Shown one piece after another: positions 33,552-42,235 of a DNA stretch of 64,000 bases. Position numbers and translations under genes: made by a program. Source of the DNA: Tagaea sp965279565 (GTDB lineage: Bacteria > Pseudomonadota > Alphaproteobacteria > CACIAM-22H2); NCBI GenBank assembly GCA_965279565.1, contig OZ257249.1, positions 1,612,001 to 1,676,000 on the forward strand, in the 5' to 3' direction. The notes beneath the pieces were generated by a model. That model was not told the origin of the DNA. It ran no database searches and saw only the letters and a list, made by a program, of their open reading frames with translations. The first letter of the stretch is position 1, and every line of letters starts with the position of its first letter.

Positions 33552-34307
33552 ATGGCCGCTTCCCCCGAAATCTACGAACGCATCTACCGCCTGTTCACGG
33601 CCCCCGTGTCGGCGTTCGACTGTGGTGCACGCTGTGCCGCGCACAACAACGGCACGCCGGTCTGCTGCTCGACCGACGACGCGATCCCGATCGTCGACAA
33701 CCACGAATGGGCGCTGCTGAAGTCGCGCAGCGACCTGTGGCGCGAGTTCGTGCCGCCCGACAAGGCGACGGAGAAGGAACTCTCCGACCTGCACCACGAA
33801 TGCACGGCCATCGAATGCAAGGGCGCCGCGTTCTGCGAACGCGACAACCGCTCGATGTCGTGCCGGACCTTCCCGTTCTTCCCCTACATCACGCGCGAGG
33901 GCGACCTCGTCGGCATGTCGGTGTTCTGGACGTTCGAGGACCGCTGCTGGGTGCAGTCGCAGCTGCAGATCGTCAACCAGCGCTTCCTCGACGAGTTCGT
34001 CGCGGCCTACGAGATGCTGTTCGCCGTCGACAAGGACGAGTTCGCCGCCAACCGCGACCATTCGGCCGCCATGCGCCGCGTCTTCGCGCGCCGCAACCGC
34101 CCGATCCCGCTGATCGGCCGCGACGGCAGGCTCTACAAGGTGACGCCGCGCGAACATGCGATCGTGCCCGCGCGCTTCACGGAATTCGGCCGCTGGGGTT
34201 TCTACAAGGACGAGGCGGCCGTCGCACCCGCACCCAACTGGGCGAAGACCGATCCGCATGCGCTCGAAGGCCTCGACCTGCCCGTGCAGGCGCAGGCGGC
34301 GGACTAG
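33552..34307 (+). CDS. Cys-rich YkgJ-like metal-cluster-binding protein
   Basis: 251-aa protein with cysteines concentrated in the first 130 residues: DCGARC, VCCS, ECTAIECKGAAFCERD and SMSCRTFPFFPY. The spacing and the final CRTFPF resemble the YkgJ/Fe-S (formerly zinc or iron) cluster family (PF03692-like, 'C.gC...CC......C..r...P..C..yp'). The C-terminal half is helical without cysteines. Role unknown; the family is suspected in metal-centre or modification chemistry. ATG 33552 is used; ATG 33507 would add 15 residues. 4 bp overlap with the convergent oxygenase gene. Confidence 0.72.
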   Translation: MAASPEIYERIYRLFTAPVSAFDCGARCAAHNNGTPVCCSTDDAIPIVDNHEWALLKSRSDLWREFVPPDKATEKELSDLHHECTAIECKGAAFCERDNRSMSCRTFPFFPYITREGDLVGMSVFWTFEDRCWVQSQLQIVNQRFLDEFVAAYEMLFAVDKDEFAANRDHSAAMRRVFARRNRPIPLIGRDGRLYKVTPREHAIVPARFTEFGRWGFYKDEAAVAPAPNWAKTDPHALEGLDLPVQAQAAD

Positions 34308-34990
34308 GCGTAAAGAAACGTCCCCAGCACGACCCAGCGTGCGGCCTTGGGTCCCTTGCCTTCGAGCGGCGTCGTGTAGTGCCAGAAGGGCAGGCGATAG
34401 GCGGTGACGCTGCCGGCCGCCGAGATATCGACCGTCTCGGTCAGGTGCCCGTCCTTCGCGTAGACCAGCAGCTGGCGCGCCACGTCGCGCGCGAACATCA
34501 GGTGCAGGTCGAAATAGCCGGCCTTGGCGCGCGGCTCCTCGGGATGATGGTCGGTATGCGGGCCGGCATAGTCGCCCGGGCCGTAGCGCAGCACCTGCCG
34601 GCCGAAAGCGGGATCGAGCGTGCGCCCCGCGAGCGTGGCCGCGAATTCCATGTAGCTGTCCGAACGCAGCATGGCGGTCAGGCCGATCTCGCCCGCGATC
34701 GCCGCCGCCTTCGTGCGCGCGGCGTCGATGTCGGCGCTGGATACGCGCACGGTCTTGGGCAACCGCTCCTGGTAGTTGCGCGTCTGGCCGGTGATCGATT
34801 CGGGCGGGATCGCGCGTTCCATCGGCTTCACGACCGGCGCGAGGGCGCGTTCGAGCAGCGCGAAGGCCGCCTTCGCCTTCGCCGCATCGATCAGCCGCGC
34901 GTCGGCGAAGAACGGATCGGCCGGCGGACCTTCGAGGCGGCGGCCGTGCTGCGAGAGAAGATCGGCAAACTGGGCGGGAAAGCGGCGCAT
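34304..34990 (-). CDS. 2OG-Fe(II) oxygenase-like protein
   Basis: 228-aa protein. The C-terminal half looks like a double-stranded beta-helix dioxygenase: RSDSYMEFAA, VLRYGPGDYAGPHTDHHPEE (HxD iron ligands), LVYAKDG, and a distal His in FWHYTTPLEGKGPKAARWVVLGTF, where the 'H..TPv..G.K' pattern would supply the third iron ligand and the 2OG-binding Arg/Lys. Substrate unknown. ATG 34990 (MRRFPAQFADLL) chosen over 35029. Divergent from ubiD with 68 bp between and a TATATAG stretch at about 35044-35050 that could be a ubiD -10. Confidence 0.7.
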   Translation of the reverse strand: MRRFPAQFADLLSQHGRRLEGPPADPFFADARLIDAAKAKAAFALLERALAPVVKPMERAIPPESITGQTRNYQERLPKTVRVSSADIDAARTKAAAIAGEIGLTAMLRSDSYMEFAATLAGRTLDPAFGRQVLRYGPGDYAGPHTDHHPEEPRAKAGYFDLHLMFARDVARQLLVYAKDGHLTETVDISAAGSVTAYRLPFWHYTTPLEGKGPKAARWVVLGTFLYA

Positions 34991-35058
34991 GGGCGCGCCG
35001 GTTGTCGCAAGCCCCGCCGCGGCTTGCAAGCGACCGCTCGGCCTATATAGTCCCGCCC

Positions 35059-36576
35059 ATGCCCTACGCCTCGCTGCGCGACTTCGTCGACCGCCTGGAA
35101 AAAGCCGGCCGCCTCGTGCGGGTTTCCGAGCCCGTCTCGACCGTGCTGGAAATGACCGAGATCCAGACCCGCCTGCTCGCCGAAGGCGGGCCGGCCGTGC
35201 TGTTCGAGAAGCCGGTCAAGGCCGACGGCACGCCGTCGCCGATCCCGGTCCTCGTCAACCTGTTCGGCACGGTCGAGCGCGTGGCCTGGGGGATGGACCG
35301 CGAACCGCACCAGCTGAAGGAAGTGGGCGAGACGCTCGCCTTCCTGCGCCAGCCGCAGCCGCCGGAAGGCTGGCGCGAGGCGCTCGACCTTGTCCCGCTC
35401 GCCAAGACCGTGCTGTCGATGAAGCCGTCGACGCGCATGCTGGGCACGGCCCCGTGCCACGAGGTGGTGCTGACCGGCGACGACATCGATCTCGCCCGCC
35501 TGCCGATCCAGACCTGCTGGCCGGGCGAGCCCGCCCCGCTGATCACCTGGCCGCTGGTCGTCACCAAGGGGCCGGGGGCGGCGCGCGAGGACGGCTTCAA
35601 TCTCGGCATCTACCGCATGCAGGTGACGGGCAGGAACACGACGCTGATGCGCTGGCTCAAGCATCGCGGCGGCGCGCAGCAGCACCAGCGCTGGAAGAAG
35701 GCGGGCAAGCGCGAGCCGTTCCCGGCGGCCGTGGTGCTGGGGGCCGATCCCGGCACGATCCTCGCGGCCGTCACGCCCGTTCCCGAGACGCTGTCGGAAT
35801 ACCAGTTCGCCGGCCTGCTGCGCGGCAAGCGCGTCGACCTCGTCGACTGCAAGACGGTTCCGCTGAAGGTGCCGGCCGAGGCCGAGATCGTGCTCGAAGG
35901 CCATGTCAGCCTCGACGAGTACGGCGACGAAGGCCCCTATGGCGACCACACCGGCTACTACAATTCGGTGGAGAAGTTTCCCGTCTTCACGATTTCCGCG
36001 ATCACGATGCGCCGCGATCCGATCTATCTCTCGACCTTCACCGGAAGGCCGCCGGACGAACCCTCGGTGCTGGGCGAGGCGCTCAACGACGTGTTCGTGC
36101 CGCTGCTGCGCCAGCAGTTCCCCGAGATCGTCGATTTCTGGCTGCCGCCGGAAGGCTGCTCGTACCGCATCGCCGTCGTGTCGATGAAGAAGGCGTATCC
36201 GGGCCACGCCAAGCGCGTGATGATGGGCGTGTGGAGCTACCTGCGCCAGTTCATGTACACGAAGTGGGTCATCGTCGTGGACGACGACATCGACGCGCGC
36301 GACTGGAAGGACGTGATGTGGGCGCTCTCCACGCGCATGGACCCGGCGCGCGACATCACGCTCGTCGAAGGCACGCCCATCGACTATCTCGACTTCGCCA
36401 GCCCCGAAAGCGGGCTGGGCTCCAAGATCGGGCTCGACGCCACCAACAAATGGCCGCCCGAGACGCACCGCGAATGGGGCGAGAAGATCCGCATGGACGA
36501 CGACGTCGTGCGCACCGTCACCGAGAAATGGGCGAAGCTCGGCCTGCCGGGCTCGGGCAAGGCGATCTGGCGTTGA
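35059..36576 (+). CDS. ubiD: UbiD-family decarboxylase
   Basis: 505-aa prenyl-FMN-dependent decarboxylase. Key UbiD features: the N-terminal SLRDFVDRLEKAGRL, NLFGTVERVAWGM, the metal/prFMN region NLGIYRMQVTGRNTTLMRW, and EFEG-like VPAEAEIVLEGHV with downstream GPYGDHTGYYN (E...D acid pair). Presumed to decarboxylate 3-polyprenyl-4-hydroxybenzoate in ubiquinone synthesis, consistent with ubiA nearby; other aromatic acids are possible. The ubiX flavin prenyltransferase is not in the window. Its stop overlaps the TTG start of the next gene. Confidence 0.93.
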   Translation: MPYASLRDFVDRLEKAGRLVRVSEPVSTVLEMTEIQTRLLAEGGPAVLFEKPVKADGTPSPIPVLVNLFGTVERVAWGMDREPHQLKEVGETLAFLRQPQPPEGWREALDLVPLAKTVLSMKPSTRMLGTAPCHEVVLTGDDIDLARLPIQTCWPGEPAPLITWPLVVTKGPGAAREDGFNLGIYRMQVTGRNTTLMRWLKHRGGAQQHQRWKKAGKREPFPAAVVLGADPGTILAAVTPVPETLSEYQFAGLLRGKRVDLVDCKTVPLKVPAEAEIVLEGHVSLDEYGDEGPYGDHTGYYNSVEKFPVFTISAITMRRDPIYLSTFTGRPPDEPSVLGEALNDVFVPLLRQQFPEIVDFWLPPEGCSYRIAVVSMKKAYPGHAKRVMMGVWSYLRQFMYTKWVIVVDDDIDARDWKDVMWALSTRMDPARDITLVEGTPIDYLDFASPESGLGSKIGLDATNKWPPETHREWGEKIRMDDDVVRTVTEKWAKLGLPGSGKAIWR

Positions 36577-37538
36577 TCGGCCGCGCGCTGGCATTCCTCG
36601 CCCTGCTACTTGCGGCGCCCGCCTTCGCCGACGACATCTCGCGCATGGGGGCCGTGCTCGACGTGCAGGGGATCGTCGAGGGCGACGTGACGCTGGCGGG
36701 GGCACGCGTCACGGTCGAGGCCGAGATAACGGGCGATCTCGTGCTCGCGGGTGCGACGATCGGCGTGGGTGCGGCGACGAAGGTCGCGCGCAACGCGTTC
36801 CTGTTCGGCGATGCGGTCGCGATGGGCGGGCAGTATTCGCAGCGCGTGTGGGCCGTCGGCAACGAAGTGGTGCTCGACGTGCGCACGGCGGGCGACGTGT
36901 CGGTCGCGGCGGCGCGCGTCGTCGTGGGGCCCAACGCGCGCATCGGCGGCAGGCTGAAGATCTGGTCGGCGGACGCGGCCGAGATCCATCCAACGGCCGT
37001 GATCTCCGGCGGCATCGAGCAGAAACTCGGCGGGGCGAGCAACGCCATCGAGGCGCTGATGGGCTATGTCGGCATGGTGATCCGCTGGGTGTTCAACGCC
37101 GCCCTCGTTCTCGTTGCGGTGTCGTTCGCCGCGTTCGAGCCGCGATTCCTGTCCGGAAGTGCGGGCTGGATCGCGGCAAAGCCGGTCGTGTCGGCGCTGT
37201 GGGGGATCGGGCTGGGGGCGGGCGTGCCGGTGCTGGCGCTGTTCGCCGCGATCACGCTGGTCGGCATCCCGTTCGCGGGTGCGCTCATCCTGTTCTTCGC
37301 GCTCGCACTTGCGATGGCCTATATCGTGTCGGCCGGGTTCGTCGGGCAGCTTGCGCTGCGCGCCGTCGGCCGGGCGGAGATGCCGGCGACTGCCTGGCGC
37401 ATCGGCGCCGTCCTTTTCGGGCTTGTGGCGCTGGCGGTGCTGCGCCATATCCCTGTCGTGGGCGATCCGTTGCTGTGGGCCGCCTACATCGTCGGTCTGG
37501 GTGCGCTCGCACTCGAGATCCACCGCCGTCTGCGATAG
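36573..37538 (+). CDS. Bactofilin-like beta-helix protein with C-terminal membrane domain
   Basis: 321 aa. Signal peptide LIGRALAFLALLLAAPAFADD; residues about 20-150 form short repeated strands (VEGDVTLAGARVTVEAEITGDLVLAGATIGV...) typical of polymer-forming (bactofilin-like) beta-helices, but here predicted outside the cytoplasm. After AIEALMGYVGMVIRW come about four TM helices (to residue 321). Function unknown. The TTG start at 36573 overlaps the ubiD stop (TTGA); pmbA follows 15 bp later, so it is the middle gene of a ubiD-X-pmbA unit. Confidence 0.8.
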   Translation: MIGRALAFLALLLAAPAFADDISRMGAVLDVQGIVEGDVTLAGARVTVEAEITGDLVLAGATIGVGAATKVARNAFLFGDAVAMGGQYSQRVWAVGNEVVLDVRTAGDVSVAAARVVVGPNARIGGRLKIWSADAAEIHPTAVISGGIEQKLGGASNAIEALMGYVGMVIRWVFNAALVLVAVSFAAFEPRFLSGSAGWIAAKPVVSALWGIGLGAGVPVLALFAAITLVGIPFAGALILFFALALAMAYIVSAGFVGQLALRAVGRAEMPATAWRIGAVLFGLVALAVLRHIPVVGDPLLWAAYIVGLGALALEIHRRLR

Positions 37539-37553
37539 AAAGCACCCGTTCCC

Positions 37554-38897
37554 ATGCAAGCGACGACATCGACCCTCGACCTGCTCGGCGACCTGATCGC
37601 GCGGGCCAAGCGCGCGGGCGCCACGGCCGCCGACGCGGTGTTCGTCGAGGGCGTGTCGGTCAGCCACGCGCGCCGGCTCGGCAAGCTCGAGAAGCTGGAG
37701 CGCGCCGAAGGCCACGACATGGGCCTGCGCGTGTTCGTCGGCCAGCGCCAGGCGATCGTCTCGTCGAACGACCGGTCGGCCAAGGCGCTCGATCCGCTGG
37801 TCGAGCGCGCCGTCGCGATGGCGAAGGCCGCACCCGAAGATCCGTATTGCGGCCTCGCCGATCCGGCCGACATCGCGCGCAGCTTCCCCGATCTCGATCT
37901 CGTCGACCCGGTCGAGCCGCCGGCCGAAATGCTGATGGAGCGCGCGCGCGCCGCCGAGGAAGCCGCGATGGCGGTCAAGGGCATCACCAATTCCGAGGGT
38001 GCGGAATCGAGCTGGGGGACCAGCCGCGTGGCCCTCGTCGCGTCGAACGGCTTCGCCGCCGAATACGCGCGCTCGTCGCATTCCTTCTCGGTCGCGGTCA
38101 TCGCCGGCGAGGGGACGGGCATGGAGCGCGACTACGACTGGTCGTCCACGCTGCACGCCGCCGATCTCGACGATCCGGCGAAGATCGGGAAGAGTGCGGC
38201 CGACCGCGCGATCCGGCGTCTCAATCCGCGCAAGATCGAGACCTGCAAGCTGCCGGTGATCCTCGATCCGCGCGTGTCGGGCGGAATCGTGCGCCACCTT
38301 GCCGGCGCCATCAACGGCACGTCGGTCGCGCGCGGCACCAGCTTCCTCAAATCGAAGATGAACGAGCTGGTGTTCGCCCCGGGCATCACCATCGTCGACG
38401 ATCCGTTCCGCAAGCGCGGGCTTTCCTCCAAGCCGGTCGACGGCGAAGGGATCGCACCCATGCGCCGCGCGCTGATCGACAGGGGGCGGCTGACGACCTG
38501 GATCCTCGACCTGCGCTCGGCCCGCCAGCTCGGACTCAAATCCACCGGCCACGCCGCGCGCGGCACCACCTCGCCGCCCAGCCCGTCGACGACGAATCTC
38601 TACATGGAAGCCGGCGCCGTGAAGCGCGACGCGATGATCAAGGACATCAATCGCGGGCTCTACGTGACCGAGTTCATCGGCATGGGCATCAACGGCGTCA
38701 CCGGCGACTACAGCCGCGGGGCCGCCGGCTACATGATCGAGGATGGCGAGCTTGCCTATCCGGTCAGCGAAGTGACGGTCGCGGGCAATCTCGTCGACAT
38801 GTTCGCGAACCTGACGCCGGCCGACGACCTGGTCTTCCGCTACGGCACCGACGCGCCGACGCTGCGCCTCGACGGCTGCACGATAGCTGGTATCTAG
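37554..38897 (+). CDS. pmbA: PmbA/TldE metallopeptidase subunit
   Basis: 447-aa partner of TldD in a heterodimeric protease that matures microcin B17 and degrades unstructured peptides. PmbA/TldE is the non-zinc subunit: it has no HExxxH but the typical VRVFVGQRQAIVSSND, SEGAESSWG, PVILDPRVSGGIVRHLAGAINGTSVARGTSFLK and GRLTTWILDLRSARQLGL. The partner tldD is at 51154-52587, 12 kb away on the other strand. Stop overlaps the convergent lipid kinase stop. Confidence 0.95.
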   Translation: MQATTSTLDLLGDLIARAKRAGATAADAVFVEGVSVSHARRLGKLEKLERAEGHDMGLRVFVGQRQAIVSSNDRSAKALDPLVERAVAMAKAAPEDPYCGLADPADIARSFPDLDLVDPVEPPAEMLMERARAAEEAAMAVKGITNSEGAESSWGTSRVALVASNGFAAEYARSSHSFSVAVIAGEGTGMERDYDWSSTLHAADLDDPAKIGKSAADRAIRRLNPRKIETCKLPVILDPRVSGGIVRHLAGAINGTSVARGTSFLKSKMNELVFAPGITIVDDPFRKRGLSSKPVDGEGIAPMRRALIDRGRLTTWILDLRSARQLGLKSTGHAARGTTSPPSPSTTNLYMEAGAVKRDAMIKDINRGLYVTEFIGMGINGVTGDYSRGAAGYMIEDGELAYPVSEVTVAGNLVDMFANLTPADDLVFRYGTDAPTLRLDGCTIAGI

Positions 38898-39781
38898 GCC
38901 GGCCCGACCAGCTTCGCCGCATCGGGCAGCGATTCGAAAATCGCGGGCAGGTGCGCGATGACATCGCCGTCGCCCTGCACGGGTTCGCCCGCCGGTCCCG
39001 AGATTTCCACCCTGTCGGCCGCGAGGATGCGCACGCGCGCATGGCGGTAGAGCGTGCCGGCGGCGAGTGCGGCCATGTAGCCGAGCGTGGCGCGCGGTCC
39101 CGGATCGAGGAACAGCACGACCTGGAAGCCCGGCCGGTCGAGCCGAGCGTCGGGGGCCGCGACGAAACGGCCGCCATAGTAATGGCCGTTGCACACGAGC
39201 ACGGAGGCAGCACGAAGCGGCACGCCGTCGACCGTCACGTCGTAGAGTCGCGATCCGAAGACGAAGATCTGGCGCAGCGTTTCCAGCGCATAAGCACCCT
39301 TGCCCAGCGCGCGCTTCAGCCGCGTCGACACGTCGCGCACGACATGCGCATCGAACCCCACGCCCGCCATCATCGAGAAGCGCCGCCCGTTGACCGTGCC
39401 CAGCGACACGTTGCGCGGGCTGCCGTCGAGCACGGCATCCGCCACGCCCTGTGCTGCACTGCCGAGACCCAGTTCGTGCGCGAGCACGTTGGCAGTACCC
39501 AGCGGGACGAGTGCGAGCGGCAGGGGCGCACCCGCAAGGCCGTTCAGCGCCTCGTTGATCGTGCCGTCGCCGCCCGCGACGACGAGCCGGCCGGCACGTC
39601 CGTCGGAAGCCGCCGCGCGCGCCATCGCCTCGGCATCGCCGCGCGCCTTGGTGGGTTCGAGGCGGATCGACGCCCCGCGCCGTTCGAGCGCTTCGAGCAC
39701 GCGCGACAGGAAGCGCTGGCGCCGCCTTCCGGCGATCGGGTTGTAGACGACGAGCAGACTCGGCGGCGCGTTCGGTGACAT
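38894..39781 (-). CDS. Diacylglycerol/lipid kinase (YegS/DgkB family)
   Basis: 295-aa ATP-dependent lipid kinase. N-terminal LLVVYNPIAGRRRQRF, the glycine-rich VVAGGDGTINEALNGLAG, PLGTANVLAHELGL and MAGVGFDAHVV are hallmarks of the DAGK catalytic fold; the C-terminal beta domain ends with VQGDGDVIAHLP. Likely phosphorylates diacylglycerol or a related lipid in the cytoplasmic leaflet. ATG 39781; divergent from the LpxH-like gene through a 126-bp AT-rich region. Confidence 0.92.
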   Translation of the reverse strand: MSPNAPPSLLVVYNPIAGRRRQRFLSRVLEALERRGASIRLEPTKARGDAEAMARAAASDGRAGRLVVAGGDGTINEALNGLAGAPLPLALVPLGTANVLAHELGLGSAAQGVADAVLDGSPRNVSLGTVNGRRFSMMAGVGFDAHVVRDVSTRLKRALGKGAYALETLRQIFVFGSRLYDVTVDGVPLRAASVLVCNGHYYGGRFVAAPDARLDRPGFQVVLFLDPGPRATLGYMAALAAGTLYRHARVRILAADRVEISGPAGEPVQGDGDVIAHLPAIFESLPDAAKLVGPA

Positions 39782-39835
39782 TCCGATGACGGTTTCCGGA
39801 TGGTTTGGATAAATTTTTTGCAACCTAAGTTTCAC

Positions 39836-39865
39836 TTCAACCGAATACCATAAAAACAATATACA
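39836..39865 (+). promoter_or_regulatory. Possible promoter in AT-rich divergent gap
   Basis: The gap 39782-39907 is strikingly AT-rich for this genome. TTCAAC (39836-39841) and TATACA (39860-39865) are spaced 18 bp and point toward the LpxH-like gene (start 39908). T-rich stretches near 39805 could serve the divergent lipid kinase. Consensus matches are partial. Confidence 0.35.
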
Positions 39866-39907
39866 GGGCACAGGAACTTCGCCGCTTCCACATCTGGAGC
39901 ACGGCCT

Positions 39908-40756
39908 GTGGGCAGTCAGAAAAACTTCACGCGACTCCGCGTCGACGCCCCCGACGGTCTTGACCGCGGCGGCGGACCGCAGGGCGAGTCGCCGCGCCAC
40001 TGGCGCGCGATCTGGCTGTCCGACATCCATCTCGGCACGCCGGGCTGCAAGGCGGACTTCCTGCTCGACTTCCTGCGCCACAACGAATCGGACACGCTCT
40101 ACCTCGTCGGCGACATCGTCGACGGCTGGCGCCTGCGGCGCAGCTGGTACTGGCACCAGTCGCACAACGACGTCGTGCAGAAGATGCTGCGCAAGGCGCG
40201 CAAGGGCACGCGCGTGATCTACGTGCCCGGCAACCACGACGAGATGCTGCGCGACTATCTCGACATGCATTTCGGCGGCGTGCACGTGGTCGAGGACGCG
40301 GTGCACGAGACCGCCGACGGGCGCAGGCTGCTCGTCATCCACGGCGACGCGTTCGACGGCATCGTGCGCTATGCGCGCTGGCTCGCGTTCCTCGGCGACC
40401 ACGCCTACAACCTCGCCCTCTGGATGAACGGCTGGTTCAACCGCGGCCGGCGCTTCTTCGGCCTGCCCTACTGGTCGCTGTCGGCCTGGCTCAAGCACAA
40501 GGTCAAGAACGCGGTCAAATACATCGACGATTTCGAGGTGGCGCTGGCGGGCGAGGCGCGCCGGCGCGGGCTCGACGGCGTGGTGTGCGGCCACATCCAC
40601 AAGGCCGAGATCCGCGACATCGACGGGACCGCCTATCTCAACGACGGCGACTGGGTGGAGAGCTGCACCGCGCTGGTCGAGGATTTCGACGGCACGCTGC
40701 GCATCCTGCATTGGGCGGAGATGCGCTCATTCGACATGCTGGAGGCTGCGACATGA
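39908..40756 (+). CDS. UDP-2,3-diacylglucosamine diphosphatase-like metallophosphoesterase
   Basis: 282-aa calcineurin-type phosphoesterase. Metal motifs in order: LSDIHLG (DxH), VGDIVDGW (GDxxD), VPGNHDE (GNHD), VIHGDAF and CGHIHKAEI (GHxH). Length and order fit the LpxH/YbbF-like group that cleaves UDP-diacylglucosamine to lipid X in lipid A synthesis, but alphaproteobacteria usually rely on LpxI, so this paralogue (with a glycosyltransferase next door) may act on a different phospho-lipid or envelope substrate. GTG start at 39908; the glycosyltransferase ATG overlaps its stop. Confidence 0.85.
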   Translation: MGSQKNFTRLRVDAPDGLDRGGGPQGESPRHWRAIWLSDIHLGTPGCKADFLLDFLRHNESDTLYLVGDIVDGWRLRRSWYWHQSHNDVVQKMLRKARKGTRVIYVPGNHDEMLRDYLDMHFGGVHVVEDAVHETADGRRLLVIHGDAFDGIVRYARWLAFLGDHAYNLALWMNGWFNRGRRFFGLPYWSLSAWLKHKVKNAVKYIDDFEVALAGEARRRGLDGVVCGHIHKAEIRDIDGTAYLNDGDWVESCTALVEDFDGTLRILHWAEMRSFDMLEAAT

Positions 40757-41817
40757 CGGCGATGCTTGCCCTTGAAATGCCGCCCGCCGCCGACCGGCAG
40801 CGGACCCTGCGCATCGCGATCGTGACCGACGCGTGGCGACCGCAGGTCAACGGCGTGGTGCGCACGCTGACCGAGACGCGCCGCGAGCTGGAGCTGGCCG
40901 GCCACACGGTCGAGATGATCGCGCCCGAACGCTTCACGACCTTCCCGTGCCCCACCTATCCCGAGATCCGCCTGTCGCTGGCCGGTGCGGGGACCGTGGG
41001 CAAGCTGCTCGACGCCTTCGCGCCCGACGCAGTGCATATCGCGACCGAAGGCCCGCTCGGCTGGGCGGCGCGCGCGGCGTGCCTTGCGCGCAATCTGCCC
41101 TTCACGACCGCCTACCACACGCGCTTTCCGGAATACGTGCAGGCGCGCGTCGGCGCGCCGCTGTCGTGGAGCTATGCCGTGCTTCGCAAGTTCCACTCGG
41201 CCGCCAGCCGCGTGATGGTGCCCACGCCGACCGTGAAGGCCGATCTCGAGAAATGGGGCTTCGACAACGTCGTGCTGTGGACGCGCGGCGTGGATCTCGG
41301 CCTGTTCAAGCCGGGGGTCCGCGACCGGCTCAAGACCAAGCCGCCGATCTTCGTCTATGTCGGGCGCGTCGCGGTCGAGAAGAACGTCGAGGCGTTCCTG
41401 TCGCTCGACCTGCCGGGCTCGAAATGGGTGGTGGGCGAGGGGCCGGCGATGGCGTCGCTGAAGGCGCGCTATCCCGATGTCAGCTACCTGGGCGTGCTGC
41501 AGCAGAAGGAACTGGCCGAGGTCTATTCGTCGGCCGACGTGTTCGTCTTCCCGTCGCGCACCGACACGTTCGGCCTGGTGCTGCTCGAGGCGATGGCCTG
41601 CGGCACGCCGGTCGCCGCCTATCCGGTGACCGGCCCGCTCGACGTGCTGGGCGACGTGCCGCCGGGCGAATCGGGCGGGGCGATGGATACCGACCTGCGC
41701 GCGGCCTGCCTGATGGCGCTGGCGATCCCGCGCGAACGGGCCCGCGCGCACGCGATGCGCTATTCGTGGGCCGAGTGCGCGCGCCAGTTCGCCGAGCATC
41801 TGCGCCCGCGAGCCTAA
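40753..41817 (+). CDS. Group 1 glycosyltransferase (GT4)
   Basis: 354-aa GT-B glycosyltransferase. N-terminal RIAIVTDAWRPQVNGVVRTLTETRRELELAGH (donor/acceptor domain), VYVGRVAVEKNVEAFL and FPSRTDTFGLVLLEAMACGTPVAAYP with the EX7E motif. It is the type seen in GDP-mannose-dependent alpha-mannosyl or monoglucosyl-diacylglycerol synthesis; alphaproteobacteria often pair it with an LpxH-like phosphatase, as here (ATGA overlap). Product probably a glycolipid; sugar not assignable. Confidence 0.9.
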   Translation: MTAMLALEMPPAADRQRTLRIAIVTDAWRPQVNGVVRTLTETRRELELAGHTVEMIAPERFTTFPCPTYPEIRLSLAGAGTVGKLLDAFAPDAVHIATEGPLGWAARAACLARNLPFTTAYHTRFPEYVQARVGAPLSWSYAVLRKFHSAASRVMVPTPTVKADLEKWGFDNVVLWTRGVDLGLFKPGVRDRLKTKPPIFVYVGRVAVEKNVEAFLSLDLPGSKWVVGEGPAMASLKARYPDVSYLGVLQQKELAEVYSSADVFVFPSRTDTFGLVLLEAMACGTPVAAYPVTGPLDVLGDVPPGESGGAMDTDLRAACLMALAIPRERARAHAMRYSWAECARQFAEHLRPRA

Positions 41818-41857
41818 GTTCCGGGATGATCCGGCACGCCTCGCGCGTTGGCAGGGC

Positions 41858-42235
41858 ATGGCGGTCCTTCGCGCTCTCGTCCTTTTTCTCGTCGTGTCGG
41901 TCGCGCCGGCCGCCGCCCAGGACTTCGTCCTGCGCGACGCCAGCGGCCGGCGGACGGGCTCGGTCGAGCGGGGATTCGGCGAAACGAAGATCGTGCGCGA
42001 CGCCGCCGGCCGGCGGACCGGCACGGTCGAGCCGGGCTTCGGCGGCAATCTCGTGCTGCGCGACGCGTCGGGCCGACGGACGGGGACAGTCGAAACGATG
42101 CTCGGCGGTACCAAGGTCCTGCGCGACGCCACGGGCCGGCGGACGGGTACGCTGGAGCGGAGCTTCGACGGCCGGTATGTCGTGCGGGATGCGGGCGGGC
42201 GGCGGACCGGGACGGTCGAGCCGCGCGGCTATTAG
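41858..42235 (+). CDS. Secreted 21-residue tandem-repeat protein
   Basis: 125-aa protein of unknown function. Signal peptide MAVLRALVLFLVVSVAPAAAQ, then nearly five copies of a 21-residue unit from residue 24: VLRDASGRRTGSVERGFGETK, with IVRDAAGRRTGTVEP..., VLRDASGRRTGTVET..., VLRDATGRRTGTLER... and VVRDAGGRRTGTVEP. Invariant core RDAxGRRTGTxE. The pattern (hydrophobic pair, turn, basic, Gly) suggests stacked beta-hairpins, like other strand-turn repeat proteins. Predicted periplasmic or exported. Follows the glycosyltransferase by 40 bp; its stop overlaps that of a convergent gene. Confidence 0.82.
   Translation: MAVLRALVLFLVVSVAPAAAQDFVLRDASGRRTGSVERGFGETKIVRDAAGRRTGTVEPGFGGNLVLRDASGRRTGTVETMLGGTKVLRDATGRRTGTLERSFDGRYVVRDAGGRRTGTVEPRGY
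41927..42235 (+). repeat. 63-bp in-frame tandem repeat, 4.9 units
   Basis: DNA encoding the 21-residue repeats: units begin at 41927, 41990, 42053, 42116 and a shortened last one at 42179. Units share about 75-85% of bases, with differences spread over wobble positions and the last third, so the array is old rather than a fresh slippage product. Confidence 0.85.

Noticed and set aside
34776..37538. 920-codon frame spanning the 2OG oxygenase, ubiD and the bactofilin-like gene
   Set aside because: Only its last third (36573-37538) is coding; the rest is an out-of-frame reading of ubiD.
41927..42235. CRISPR-like or minisatellite repeat
   Set aside because: Repeats are contiguous, in frame and 63 bp long with no spacers, and encode a secreted repeat protein.
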